From JACJYE01 sp964432875 (GTDB lineage: Bacteria; Bacteroidota; Bacteroidia; Chitinophagales; Saprospiraceae), in NCBI GenBank assembly GCA_964432875.1, contig CAYSPJ010000011.1, forward strand, positions 1 through 64,000: a stretch of DNA of 64,000 nt, written 5' to 3'. Of this stretch, positions 24,555 to 32,731 are shown piece after piece. Below the pieces are notes generated by a model. It saw nothing but the letters and a program-made list of their open reading frames with translations. It searched no databases and was not told the DNA's origin. Both the position numbers and the translations under genes were made by a program. Each line of letters opens with the position of its first letter. The first letter of the stretch is position 1.

Positions 24555-24615
24555 ATCGAGCTTGGCATCAAGTTCTACAAGCATTAAGCAGGTCAAACTT
24601 GATGCCAAGCTCGAT
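24555..24615. repeat. Perfect 20-bp inverted repeat between convergent genes
   Basis: ATCGAGCTTGGCATCAAGTT (24555-24574) is perfectly complementary to 24596-24615, with a 21-nt loop. It sits between convergent stops and is a likely bidirectional transcript end, though neither side has a strong T run. Confidence 0.75.
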
Positions 24616-24624
24616 ACGTCTTTC

Positions 24625-26418
24625 CTACACAAACCGCTGCGTATGATAAGCCACCAGGGTATGCAGGGTGGCCAGCGCCAGGCCGGTAGCTTGGCTCGCG
24701 TTGTAGCCTTTTGTCATATAAAAGTCCTCCAGGCGGGCTTGGGACTGGAAGAACATGGCCTGGAAAGCCGTGGATAGTTTTTGATTTAACGGGTCGCGGG
24801 TAGCCCAGGCGTTGAGCCCCTCAAGGAGGTTGCGGCTCCAGCCTTCTACCGCTTTCTGTTCGGAGGCATTGAGTGCGGTAGGTGCCATATATAGGCGGCT
24901 ACGCTCGGTGGCGGCCTGAGAAAGGCGCTGCTTGTTGAAAACGGCGTCGGTATTGAGGTCTGCAGCGATGGCGACCAGGGTTTTGATTTCCGGCCAGTTG
25001 TCAAATTGGCCACAGCTCGGCATTTTCAAGCTGGTGCCGGGCGCAGTAGCACAAGACTGATAGGCGCGGCTGGTTTCCTCGGGGTGGCGCTCAAACATCC
25101 AGCAAGGGGCCGTTATGCTCGCGGCAGTAGCGCAGTGGATGAAATTCAGATGGATAATAAGCTGTTCGAGATTCTGATAGGCGTAGGTGGCGTTGGGGTC
25201 AAAAGGAAGCCCGGGTACGCCCCGGCCAGCAAAAGCGCCGCGTATCGCCGCGTTCATCAGGCGGTTGGCTTCGGTGCTGGGCCCTTGCGCCACGAAAAGC
25301 TGGTAGGCGCGATAGGCCTGAGCGATAGGTTCATTGAAGTTGCTGAGGCGGGCCGCCGCGGCAGGATTGGAGGCCAGCGAATTGACCAGGCGCTGCAATT
25401 CACTTTCGGCACCGCTTTCTTGCCCGGGCAGCGGCATGCTTTCAGCTAACATCTGATATTTCCGGATGGTGCGGTTCTGCTCCAGCATTTTGTCGTAGCC
25501 GCTGGCAGTGCCCGACCCATAGTATCCGTCGAGCGAACCAGGATATACCTTTTCCTCTTTCAATATCTTTTGCAATTCAAGCACTGAAGTACGTTTGGTT
25601 TTAGCATTTATAGCTGGTAGGGCCACCCCTTTGGCGGCAACACTGGCTGCAGCCGGAGTGGAGGATGCCGGTATGTATTCATAAGAAGAAGGTATCGCGC
25701 TTGTATTTGTGGTGGTGGTAGCAGTAGCAGCCGGAGGCGGAGCAACATCAGGAGTGCGCGGCATCAATACCTCATAAGTTGCCGGCGTTGCAGTTGCTGC
25801 GCCGCTTTTAGCGGTAAGGCCTGCTGCCGGGGCCCGCTCTTCAATCGAAATTGGGATAAGCGCTCTTTTAAGCCCGGTTTCGAACTCGGTAAGGCGGATC
25901 AGTTCGACCGTGTTGATGTTTTTAACGAAAGCATCTTTGTAGCCCAGTCGGCGAATGCGGGGCAGGTCTTGCTGGGCGGCTTCCGTAGAGGCATAGGTCC
26001 CGATAGCGACCTTAGTCAGGTTACCTTCCGGGATGGCATATACTTCGCCCGCTTCCATGAATTTCTCCCATTCCAGCTTGCTGTCTGCCCGGCGCGTGGC
26101 GATCTGGATGATGGTCACAACTTGCCCATCGCTAGAGCGGCGCTCCTGGATAAAAGCATTGGAATAGCCTTTCTGGCGTATTTCCTGGGCCGCTTTTTCG
26201 GCATCAGCGCGGTTGATGTAACTGCCTAAAAACACGTCGCGCAGGTTGCCGCCCACGTTCTGGGCATAGAGGAAGCCAATGGGCTGCAGCGCTTTGAAGT
26301 CTTCGGATTTGGCATCGATAAAGGTACCCACTTGCACCGTGTAGAAAATATTGTCTTGTGCGCGCAGGCTGCTGAAAGCCAAGGCGAACAGGGCGATAAA
26401 GGAGAGGGATGTCTTCAT
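24625..26418 (-). CDS. Exported SPOR-like protein with peptidoglycan-binding-like segment
   Basis: A 597-residue protein starting at 26418 with signal peptide 'MKTSLSFIALFALAFSSLRAQ'. Residues about 22-170 contain SPOR-like repeats ('YTVQVGTFIDAKSEDFKAL', 'VFLGSYINRADAEKAAQEI', 'VAIGTYASTEAAQQDLPRI'). A Pro/Ala/Thr linker follows (about 190-270), then a peptidoglycan-binding-like helix ('ELQKILKEEKVYPGSLDG'). The last 300 residues are helical and unrecognised. SPOR domains bind denuded septal glycan, so an envelope or division-linked role is plausible. A TATATTTG box lies 25 bp upstream. Confidence 0.8.
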   Translation of the reverse strand: MKTSLSFIALFALAFSSLRAQDNIFYTVQVGTFIDAKSEDFKALQPIGFLYAQNVGGNLRDVFLGSYINRADAEKAAQEIRQKGYSNAFIQERRSSDGQVVTIIQIATRRADSKLEWEKFMEAGEVYAIPEGNLTKVAIGTYASTEAAQQDLPRIRRLGYKDAFVKNINTVELIRLTEFETGLKRALIPISIEERAPAAGLTAKSGAATATPATYEVLMPRTPDVAPPPAATATTTTNTSAIPSSYEYIPASSTPAAASVAAKGVALPAINAKTKRTSVLELQKILKEEKVYPGSLDGYYGSGTASGYDKMLEQNRTIRKYQMLAESMPLPGQESGAESELQRLVNSLASNPAAAARLSNFNEPIAQAYRAYQLFVAQGPSTEANRLMNAAIRGAFAGRGVPGLPFDPNATYAYQNLEQLIIHLNFIHCATAASITAPCWMFERHPEETSRAYQSCATAPGTSLKMPSCGQFDNWPEIKTLVAIAADLNTDAVFNKQRLSQAATERSRLYMAPTALNASEQKAVEGWSRNLLEGLNAWATRDPLNQKLSTAFQAMFFQSQARLEDFYMTKGYNASQATGLALATLHTLVAYHTQRFV

Positions 26419-26442
26419 AGTAACGAATGTCTGGTTCTTTGG

Positions 26443-26450
26443 CAAATATA
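26443..26450 (-). promoter_or_regulatory. Putative -7 box of the SPOR-like gene (TATATTTG)
   Basis: On the minus strand these bases read TATATTTG, a full TAnnTTTG match 24 bp upstream of the ATG at 26418. Confidence 0.5.
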
Positions 26451-26453
26451 GGG

Positions 26454-26747
26454 TTAATTCAGCGAAAAATGCATTACTGCTTCCGGAGAGTTGTAAAACA
26501 TCAGCTCAGAAAGGTTGGGCGTCATATAATTGCTCAGCGGCAATTGGGAGATGGTTTCCAACGCATCAAATTCAGAATCGGCTACCAATACTACCCAGAG
26601 CCTGCTGCGGTCCATCGATAAGGAATAGGACTTCAAGCGCCCTTCAGCCAGCATCGTATTCACGATATAACGCTGGCGCGGGATGAGCGCCATGAATTCC
26701 TCACTGAAGGTGTCTGGAAGTTCAAATTCTACCATGAATGTCTTCAT
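26454..26747 (-). CDS. Small protein with ferredoxin-like (muconolactone isomerase/YCII-type) fold
   Basis: A 97-residue protein starting 'MKTFMVEFELPDTFSEEF'. The pattern of two beta-alpha-beta units, with 'IPRQRYIVNTMLAEGRLKSYSL' and 'LWVVLVADSEFDALETISQLPL', suggests a dimeric alpha/beta barrel fold of the muconolactone-isomerase or YCII kind. The family is not certain and no substrate can be named. The ATG at 26747 is preferred over an upstream in-frame ATG at 26774, which adds only basic residues. Confidence 0.7.
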   Translation of the reverse strand: MKTFMVEFELPDTFSEEFMALIPRQRYIVNTMLAEGRLKSYSLSMDRSRLWVVLVADSEFDALETISQLPLSNYMTPNLSELMFYNSPEAVMHFSLN

Positions 26748-26914
26748 TAGCTTCGTTTTTGCACGGTGTTTCAATGGAGTTAATGACCCTATTTAAATGC
26801 TTTAATGCTCGTATATGTTGTGTAGGAGCAACTGGATAGGGCGAATTTGTCGCGTCAATATACTGCCGGGCACTGCCAGGGCTGAGCCCGTGCAGCTGCC
26901 GGCAGCACCATAAT

Positions 26915-27778
26915 CTAATCGATGTATACGCCCATTTTACCCATCTGGTAATCGCGCATAGCTTCCATGATTTCCGTTTGGGTGTTCATCACGTAAGGCC
27001 CCCAGGAGGCCACCGGCTCATCAATGGGCTGGCCCGCCAGGATGAGCACCCGGCTGTCGGCCTGGGCGCGCAAGGTAAAGCCATCGCCATCATTGCGGAA
27101 GTGGATGAGGTGCTCTGCCCCGTAGCTGAAGTTGTCATTGAGGTTCAGCTCGCCGCTGAGGATGTAGGCCAGGGCGTTAAAGCCTTCCGGTATTTCAATG
27201 GCTGAAAAGCCTCCGGCTTGCAGTTCGACCTGCAGGGCCAGGATGGGGGTAAAGGTGCGGGCCGGGCCTTTCATGCCCTGGTACTGCCCGGCAACTACCC
27301 GGATTTTCGCCAAGCCTTCGCTTTCTTCCCATACGGGTATCTGTGCTGCCTTAATATCCTGGTAGCCCGGCTGGGCCATCTTGTCCTTTTTCGGCAGATT
27401 GATCCACAATTGGATGCCTTCCATGATGCCGCCGCTTGCCAAAAAAGCCTCCGAGGCGCGCTCACTATGGATAATGCCGCGCCCGGCCGTCATCCATTGC
27501 ACGTCGCCGCCTTGCAGGATGCCTTCATTCCCGCGGCTGTCCTTGTGGCGGATGCCACCTTGATACAGGAAAGTGACCGGCTCGAAGCCCCGGTGCGGGT
27601 GCGGCCCCAGGTCTAAAGGGTCATCACCAGCCTCAACGGGCGTTGGGCCGAAGTGGTGCAACAGGAGGAACGGGCTGATCTGATCGACCCGCGCCGTAGG
27701 CAGCGGCTGCTTGACGTGCAGGCCGCCCATGTCAATCTCCTGGCTGGGCAGGATATGGGCTACTGTGCGTTTTTGCAT
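26915..27778 (-). CDS. Pirin-family bicupin protein
   Basis: A 287-residue pirin. The N-terminal cupin has 'LLHHFGPTPVEAGDDPLDLGPHPHRGFEPVTFLY', whose His residues and a following Glu form the metal site. 'DVQWMTAGRGIIHSER' completes this domain. The C-terminal cupin ends with 'LILAGQPIDEPVASWGPYVMNTQTEI'. Some pirins are quercetin dioxygenases; others act as redox-sensing transcription cofactors. A perfect 44-bp palindrome starts 15 bp upstream of the start codon and would fold in the 5' leader. Confidence 0.95.
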   Translation of the reverse strand: MQKRTVAHILPSQEIDMGGLHVKQPLPTARVDQISPFLLLHHFGPTPVEAGDDPLDLGPHPHRGFEPVTFLYQGGIRHKDSRGNEGILQGGDVQWMTAGRGIIHSERASEAFLASGGIMEGIQLWINLPKKDKMAQPGYQDIKAAQIPVWEESEGLAKIRVVAGQYQGMKGPARTFTPILALQVELQAGGFSAIEIPEGFNALAYILSGELNLNDNFSYGAEHLIHFRNDGDGFTLRAQADSRVLILAGQPIDEPVASWGPYVMNTQTEIMEAMRDYQMGKMGVYID

Positions 27779-27792
27779 TAATGTGATGTTTG

Positions 27793-27836
27793 TGTTTGTG
27801 TTAGAGGCAATTCATGAATTGCCTCTAACACAAACA
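27793..27836. repeat. Perfect 44-bp palindrome without a spacer
   Basis: The dyad centre lies between 27814 and 27815 (AATTCATGAATT). All 22 base pairs on each side match, with inner arms GAGGCAATTCATGAATTGCC and outer TGTGTTA/TAACACA. It is placed 15 bp before the pirin start on the minus strand and about 185 bp from the GMC gene. It may be an operator, an RNA hairpin in the pirin leader or a recombination scar. Confidence 0.9.
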
Positions 27837-28019
27837 TTATTCAATAAACGTACCACCTGCGAAAGGAGCGCCATTATGTCAGCTCGCGTCATTCTTTGCT
27901 GAAATTTTGACAAAGCCTTGTGCGTATTGCCATGATTTTCCTAGCTTAGCCGCTGGGCAAATTTCTGACCGGAGATTGCTTGGTAAGAAGTAAGAATCAA
28001 CTATCAAAGATGCAAAAGG

Positions 28020-29729
28020 ATGTACTTTAATTCACAAGGACAAGACGAACAAACCTACGATGCCATCGTCATCGGCTCAGGCATCAGCGGAGGCTGGGCT
28101 GCCAAAGAGCTTTGCGAAAAGGGGCTGAAAACCCTGGTGCTAGAGCGCGGCCGCATGGTGCGCCACGGCGATTACCCCACGGCGATGACGGAGCCTTGGG
28201 AGTTCAAATACCGCAACGGCGTGCCGCCAGTCGCCGAGCTGACCCATTACGAGAAGCAAAACCGCACGGGCTACACCATGCGCGAATCTAGTAAGCACTG
28301 GTGGGTCAAAGACACGGAGCATCCCTATACCGAGGTGAAGCGCTTCGATTGGATCCGCGGCCACCATGTGGGCGGGCGCTCCATCATGTGGGGGCGGCAC
28401 TCCTACCGCCTCAGCGATCTGGACTTCGAGGCCAACGCCCGCGACGGCTACGGGGTGGATTGGCCCATCCGCTACCAGGATATCGCCCCCTGGTATGACT
28501 ACGTGGAGGAGTTCGCCGGCATCCAGGGGCAGGCCGAGGGGCTGCCGCATTTGCCCGACGGCAAATTTCAGCCACCCATCGCGCTCAACTGCGTGGAGGA
28601 GCATCTGCGCGAGAGCATGAAGGCCAACTTCGGCCGCACCCTCACCATCGGGCGCACGGCCAACCTGACGCAGGCAATCCACGGCCGTGGCGCTTGCCAG
28701 TACCGCAACCGCTGCATCCGCGGCTGCCCCTATGGCGCATACTTCAGCAGTAATGCTTCCACCTTGCCTGCTGCCGAAAAGACGGGCAATATGACCTTGC
28801 GCCCCCACTCCATCGTCCACTCCATCATCTACGACAAGGAGCAGAAAAAAGCCACAGGCGTGCGCGTGATGGATGCCGAAACCGGAGAGTCCATGGAGTT
28901 CTTCGCTCGCATCATCTTCTGCTGCGCTTCGGCCCTGGCCACCACGCTTATCCTGATGAACTCGGCCAACGAGGAGTTCCCCAACGGCCTAGGCAACAGC
29001 AGCGGCCAACTGGGGCACAACCTCATGGACCACCACTTCCGCTGCGGCGCTACCGGCATTCATCCGGGTTTTGGCGACCGCTTCTACAGCGGGGATCGGC
29101 CTACTGGCTTCTACATCGCCCGCTTCCGCAACCTCGACCGCGCCAGCCAGCGCAAAGACTATCTGCGCGGCTACGGCTACCAGGGCGCCGGCAGCCGTAT
29201 GGACTGGACGCAGGGCATCCAGGAGCTCTCTATCGGCCTGGGGGCCGAATATAAGGCCAAGCTCATCGTGCCCGGCCCCTGGCAGTTGGGCATGAATGCT
29301 TTCGGCGAGTGTTTGCCTTACTACGAAAACAAAGTGACCCTCAATACCGAGGTGCTCGACAAGCATGGCATGCCAACTCTGACCATCGATTGCGAGTTTA
29401 AGGAAAATGAAATGACCATGCGCCAGGACATGATCGAATCAGCGGTCGAGATGCTGGAAGCGGCTGGCTTCACCGAGGTCAAGCCTTTTGACCAAGGCTC
29501 CTGGCCCGGCCTGGGCATCCATGAGATGGGTACCGCCCGCATGGGGCGCAACCCCAAAACTTCGGTGCTCAACGGTTGGAACCAAATGTGGGATGCGCCT
29601 AACGTCTTCATCACCGACGGCGCCTGCATGACTTCCGCTGGCAATCAAAATCCTTCCCTCACCTACATGGCGCTGACGGCCCGCGCTGCCGATTACGCCG
29701 TGCAGGAATTGAAAAAAATGAATCTCTAA
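28020..29729 (+). CDS. GMC-family FAD-dependent oxidoreductase (large subunit)
   Basis: A 569-residue flavoenzyme of the gluconate/sugar dehydrogenase branch of the GMC family. The FAD dinucleotide fold 'DAIVIGSGISGGWAAKEL' is at residues 14-31. 'GGRSIMWGRHSYR' follows, then a Cys cluster 'CQYRNRCIRGCPYGA', and C-terminal 'NQNPSLTYMALTARAADY' typical of GMC_oxred_C. It oxidises sugars, polyols or related alcohols, but the substrate is not evident. Its stop overlaps the ATG of the gluconate 2-dehydrogenase subunit 3-like gene (TAATGA), giving a two-subunit dehydrogenase. It has no signal peptide and would be co-exported with the Tat-type small subunit. Confidence 0.93.
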   Translation: MYFNSQGQDEQTYDAIVIGSGISGGWAAKELCEKGLKTLVLERGRMVRHGDYPTAMTEPWEFKYRNGVPPVAELTHYEKQNRTGYTMRESSKHWWVKDTEHPYTEVKRFDWIRGHHVGGRSIMWGRHSYRLSDLDFEANARDGYGVDWPIRYQDIAPWYDYVEEFAGIQGQAEGLPHLPDGKFQPPIALNCVEEHLRESMKANFGRTLTIGRTANLTQAIHGRGACQYRNRCIRGCPYGAYFSSNASTLPAAEKTGNMTLRPHSIVHSIIYDKEQKKATGVRVMDAETGESMEFFARIIFCCASALATTLILMNSANEEFPNGLGNSSGQLGHNLMDHHFRCGATGIHPGFGDRFYSGDRPTGFYIARFRNLDRASQRKDYLRGYGYQGAGSRMDWTQGIQELSIGLGAEYKAKLIVPGPWQLGMNAFGECLPYYENKVTLNTEVLDKHGMPTLTIDCEFKENEMTMRQDMIESAVEMLEAAGFTEVKPFDQGSWPGLGIHEMGTARMGRNPKTSVLNGWNQMWDAPNVFITDGACMTSAGNQNPSLTYMALTARAADYAVQELKKMNL

Positions 29730-30328
29730 TGAATATGGACCGTAGAGAAGCTATCAAAAAAACTGCCCTGCTCACGGGCTTCGCCGTTTCCGGCTCTTTT
29801 ATCAGCGCTGTACTGCAAGGCTGCCAGCCCGAGGCTAAAAACCCGCTGGCCGACTGGTCGCCCAGTTTTTTCTCGAAAGAGGATGGCCTGAGCATGGCGG
29901 AGATCGCCGAATGCATCCTGCCGCGCACCGACACGCCTGGTGCGCAGGATGTCTTTGTCCACGAATTTGTGGACCTCTTTGCCAACGACTGCCTGACTGC
30001 CGAACTGCGGCAGCCCTTCCGCGATGGCTTCGCCAAACTGCTGGCCGACTGCCAGCAGGCCAACGGCAAGCCTTTTATCGAATGTAGCCCGGAGGAGCGG
30101 CTGGCTTTCCTCAATGCCCAGGATAAGGTCGTGGTCGAATTCGCCAAGGCCAATCCAGGGCTGGAGCCGAAGGAGTATCCCTTCTTCCTGACCCTCAAGC
30201 AGCTCGTCCTGCTCGGCTATTTTACCTCTGAAAAGGTGGGCACCGAGGTGTTGGGCTACTTGCCCGTGCCCGGCAAGTACGAGCCCTGTATGCCTTATGT
30301 AGAGGGTACGCCCATCTGGGCGACTTGA
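29729..30328 (+). CDS. Gluconate 2-dehydrogenase subunit 3-like protein (Tat-type leader)
   Basis: A 199-residue small subunit. The N-terminus 'MNMDRREAIKKTALLTGF' is a Tat-type leader (DRREAIKK in place of the full twin-arginine consensus), followed by 'GCQPE', which may be a lipidation Cys. The body has the family segment 'EIAECILPRTDTPGAQD' near its start. It is translationally coupled to the GMC gene. In homologous systems this subunit escorts the FAD subunit across the membrane. No cytochrome subunit gene is present nearby, so the electron acceptor is unclear. Confidence 0.92.
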   Translation: MNMDRREAIKKTALLTGFAVSGSFISAVLQGCQPEAKNPLADWSPSFFSKEDGLSMAEIAECILPRTDTPGAQDVFVHEFVDLFANDCLTAELRQPFRDGFAKLLADCQQANGKPFIECSPEERLAFLNAQDKVVVEFAKANPGLEPKEYPFFLTLKQLVLLGYFTSEKVGTEVLGYLPVPGKYEPCMPYVEGTPIWAT

Positions 30329-30555
30329 GAGCCGGGTGATGCCAAGACAAGCCTGGGGAATGGCTTGGACAACATAAGCAAGCAAGTGGAACGAAGCGAC
30401 ATCCCGGGCGAAGTGGTAAGAGCGGGAGCTTTGTTATGGGCTTTACACAATGCTAGGGAAAGTCTTCTTCAGCCTGCGGGAATTGGAGAGCAGCTTTCGC
30501 CTTTGCAATTTTTGAAGGCAGAGGATTCGTTTATCGTCAACCCATAAATGCTGTG

Positions 30556-30924
30556 ATGAACTACGATCAGAAAACCTTTCGCCCCATCCAAAACACCGCC
30601 AACGGCGAGACCTCGGGCGAAACGCTATTCCATTACCGCCAAACGGGCCGCATCCTCACCGCCGAATACGCTGGGGGGGAAATCCTCGCTGGCCACCTCA
30701 TCGGGCTGGTGGACGAGCAGGGCAATATCGACATGCGCTACCACCAAGTGAACATCCAGGGCGAGCTGATGACCGGCACCTGCCGCTCGACCCCCGAAAT
30801 CCTGCCCGACGGCCGTATCCGGCTGCACGAAAGCTGGCAATGGACTTCAGGCGATGAGTCACGGGGATTCTCGGTCGTGGAGGAGATAGCTGAGCCTGGC
30901 AGCTCCCCTGGTTTTTTTGAATAA
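30556..30924 (+). CDS. Small conserved protein (commonly mis-named N-acetylglutamate synthase)
   Basis: A 122-residue cytoplasmic protein with beta-rich sequence: 'FRPIQNTANGETSGETLF', 'HLIGLVDEQGNIDMRYHQVN', 'GRIRLHESWQWTSGD'. Similar short proteins in Bacteroidota and Firmicutes carry the database label N-acetylglutamate synthase without a GNAT fold, so that label should not be trusted. The ATG at 30556 is used; a GTG three bases upstream would add one residue. It stands alone downstream of the GMC pair. Confidence 0.8.
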   Translation: MNYDQKTFRPIQNTANGETSGETLFHYRQTGRILTAEYAGGEILAGHLIGLVDEQGNIDMRYHQVNIQGELMTGTCRSTPEILPDGRIRLHESWQWTSGDESRGFSVVEEIAEPGSSPGFFE

Positions 30925-31228
30925 AATTGGCTTGCCCCGGGCTTTCAGCGCTAATTTTTATCTCAATATTATAACCATTGGTTGTCCTTTACCTAACCAC
31001 AAAATAAGCCTATCTTGCAACCTCCTTTCACCCCCGGCCGTCCAAAAGGCGCGGCTGCCCTTTTGGGGAGTGTTGCAAGCTGTATTTTTGAGTAAAGCCA
31101 AGGAGAAAACGGTGGCGTCTCGATTCAAAAACGCCTAATTTGAGCTGCAGCATTTCATTTCAAAGGCATAGACCTAAAGCTCATAGCTTTACGAGGCAGT
31201 AATCACGAATTGCTAAACAAAAACCATC
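30925..31228. other. 304-bp intergenic region
   Basis: No gene seen. It contains a small palindrome AAAGCTCATAGCTTT (31172-31186) upstream of the SDR gene; a similar sequence (GAAGCTCGCAGCTTTAC) lies at 43569-43585 downstream of the symporter gene. Confidence 0.3.
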
Positions 31229-32023
31229 ATGCCAAGACTAACCAACAAAATAGCCCTCATCACCGGTGCCGCCCGCGGCATCGGCCGGGCCACCGCCGAG
31301 CTGTTCCACCGGGAAGGCGCCATGGTGCTGCTGACAGACATCCGGGATGAAGAGGGGCGGGCTGCGGCCCAAGCGCTTGAGGGCAGGAATGAATACCTGC
31401 ATCTAGATGTGAAGCACGAAAACGAATGGCGGCAGCTGGCCGGCTACATCGCCGAGCGCTACGGCCGGCTCGACATCCTGGTCAACAACGCCGGCATCAC
31501 CGGTTTCCTAGAGGCCAGTGGCCCCTTCGATGCCGAACACGTGGATGAAGCTTCCTGGGACGAAGTGCACCGCGTCAATTCCACTGGCGTGATGCTGGGC
31601 TGCAAATACGCCATCCAGCTCATGAAGGGCCGGGGCGGCAGCATCGTCAACATCTCCTCGCGCAGCGGGGTGGTGGGCATCCCGGGAGCAGTAGCCTATG
31701 CCGCCAGTAAAGCTGCAGTGCGCAACCACACCAAGAGCGTGGCCCTGTACTGTGCAGAAAAAGGCTATGGCATCCGCTGCAACAGCATCCACCCAGCCGC
31801 CATCATGACGCCGATGTGGGACGCCATGCTGGGCGAAGGTGAGCAGCGGGCTCAAATCATCAAATCGGTGGAAGCGGGCATCCCGCTAGGCTACTTCGGC
31901 GAGCCGCTCGACGTGGCCTACGGCGCTTTGTACCTGGCCAGCGACGAGTCGAAGTACGTCACTGGCATCGAACTGACCATCGACGGGGGGATTCTGGCGG
32001 GGAGTGAGGCGCGGCCGGAGTAG
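31229..32023 (+). CDS. Short-chain dehydrogenase/reductase (SDR)
   Basis: A 264-residue classical SDR with NAD(P)-binding 'ALITGAARGIGRATAELF'. The acidic 'LLTDIRD' after beta-2 favours NAD(H). 'LVNNAGITGF' and the catalytic Ser/Tyr/Lys ('NISSRSGVVG' and 'YAASKAAVRN') follow. C-terminal 'YLASDESKYVTGIELTIDGG' is typical. The substrate is unknown; sequence character resembles 3-alpha/beta- or 3-oxoacyl-type reductases. No neighbouring pathway genes point to a substrate. Confidence 0.92.
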   Translation: MPRLTNKIALITGAARGIGRATAELFHREGAMVLLTDIRDEEGRAAAQALEGRNEYLHLDVKHENEWRQLAGYIAERYGRLDILVNNAGITGFLEASGPFDAEHVDEASWDEVHRVNSTGVMLGCKYAIQLMKGRGGSIVNISSRSGVVGIPGAVAYAASKAAVRNHTKSVALYCAEKGYGIRCNSIHPAAIMTPMWDAMLGEGEQRAQIIKSVEAGIPLGYFGEPLDVAYGALYLASDESKYVTGIELTIDGGILAGSEARPE

Positions 32024-32521
32024 GGCCAGGCTGGCCGGATGGCTGGGGACAGCTGGGGACAAGGCCAGGTTGATGTCTTGGACAAGGTCAGGGAAGTGTC
32101 TTTGGCAAGGCTGGGGTAGGACTGGGGACAAGGCTCGGTCCATGGCCCAGGTAAATTGGGGATAGGGTTATCTCACTGTGTCCCGTTACCCTTTGCAGTA
32201 AATTGAGATTCGATGATTTACAGGCTGTCGGCCAAAAAGCGCCCTACTTTTTTGCTGAAGCCCAGTAGGCTTGTTGTGATGGGGAGATCATCCCGGTTGA
32301 AAATGGTGCTTCTCGACCCGTGCTGTGCCTTCTTTGTCCTTGGCTTCCAGCCCTCCAAATTGGGCTGAAAAAAAAAGACACAGTTAAATGAACAATCCCT
32401 TACAGGCCTGGAAGTAAACTTCTACCTCGCTTTTGAAAGGACGCCGGAGCAAAACTCCCGCACCAAACCATCCACTACCCCAAGCGGGGCATGGTCCAGC
32501 CCATCTCCAGCTCAGGGGCTT
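32024..32521. other. Intergenic region with short G-rich repeats
   Basis: No gene seen. Just after the SDR stop, CTGGGGACAAGGC occurs at 32053-32065 and 32122-32134, with degenerate copies between (CTGGGGAC at 32043-32050, TTGGACAAGGTC at 32078-32089). The remainder is unremarkable. Confidence 0.4.
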
Positions 32522-32731
32522 AAGGTGCTATATCACCTCACTGCCATTCAAACTTCCAGCGCCGGAAAGCCTCCATNNNNNNNNNNNNNNNNNNNNNNNN
32601 NNNNNNNNNNNNNNNNNNNNNNNNNNNNNNNNNNNNNNNNNNNNNNNNNNNNNNNNNNNNNNNNNNNNNNNNNNNNAAGGTGCTATATCACCTCACTGCC
32701 ATTCAAACTTCCAGCGCCGGAAAGCCTCCAT
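32522..32731. other. False assembly gap: 100 N flanked by identical 55-mers
   Basis: Bases 32522-32576 and 32677-32731 are identical over 55 nt and surround exactly 100 N. Two contig ends overlapping by one k-mer were probably joined without merging. The true sequence is likely continuous, with one copy of the 55-mer, which contains the end of the NagB/PIG-L gene. Confidence 0.9.

Noticed and set aside
30365..30547. A 60-codon frame after the gluconate dehydrogenase subunit
   Set aside because: No recognisable motif, composition like intergenic sequence, and it includes the repeated GGAACGAAG motif; not supported as a gene.
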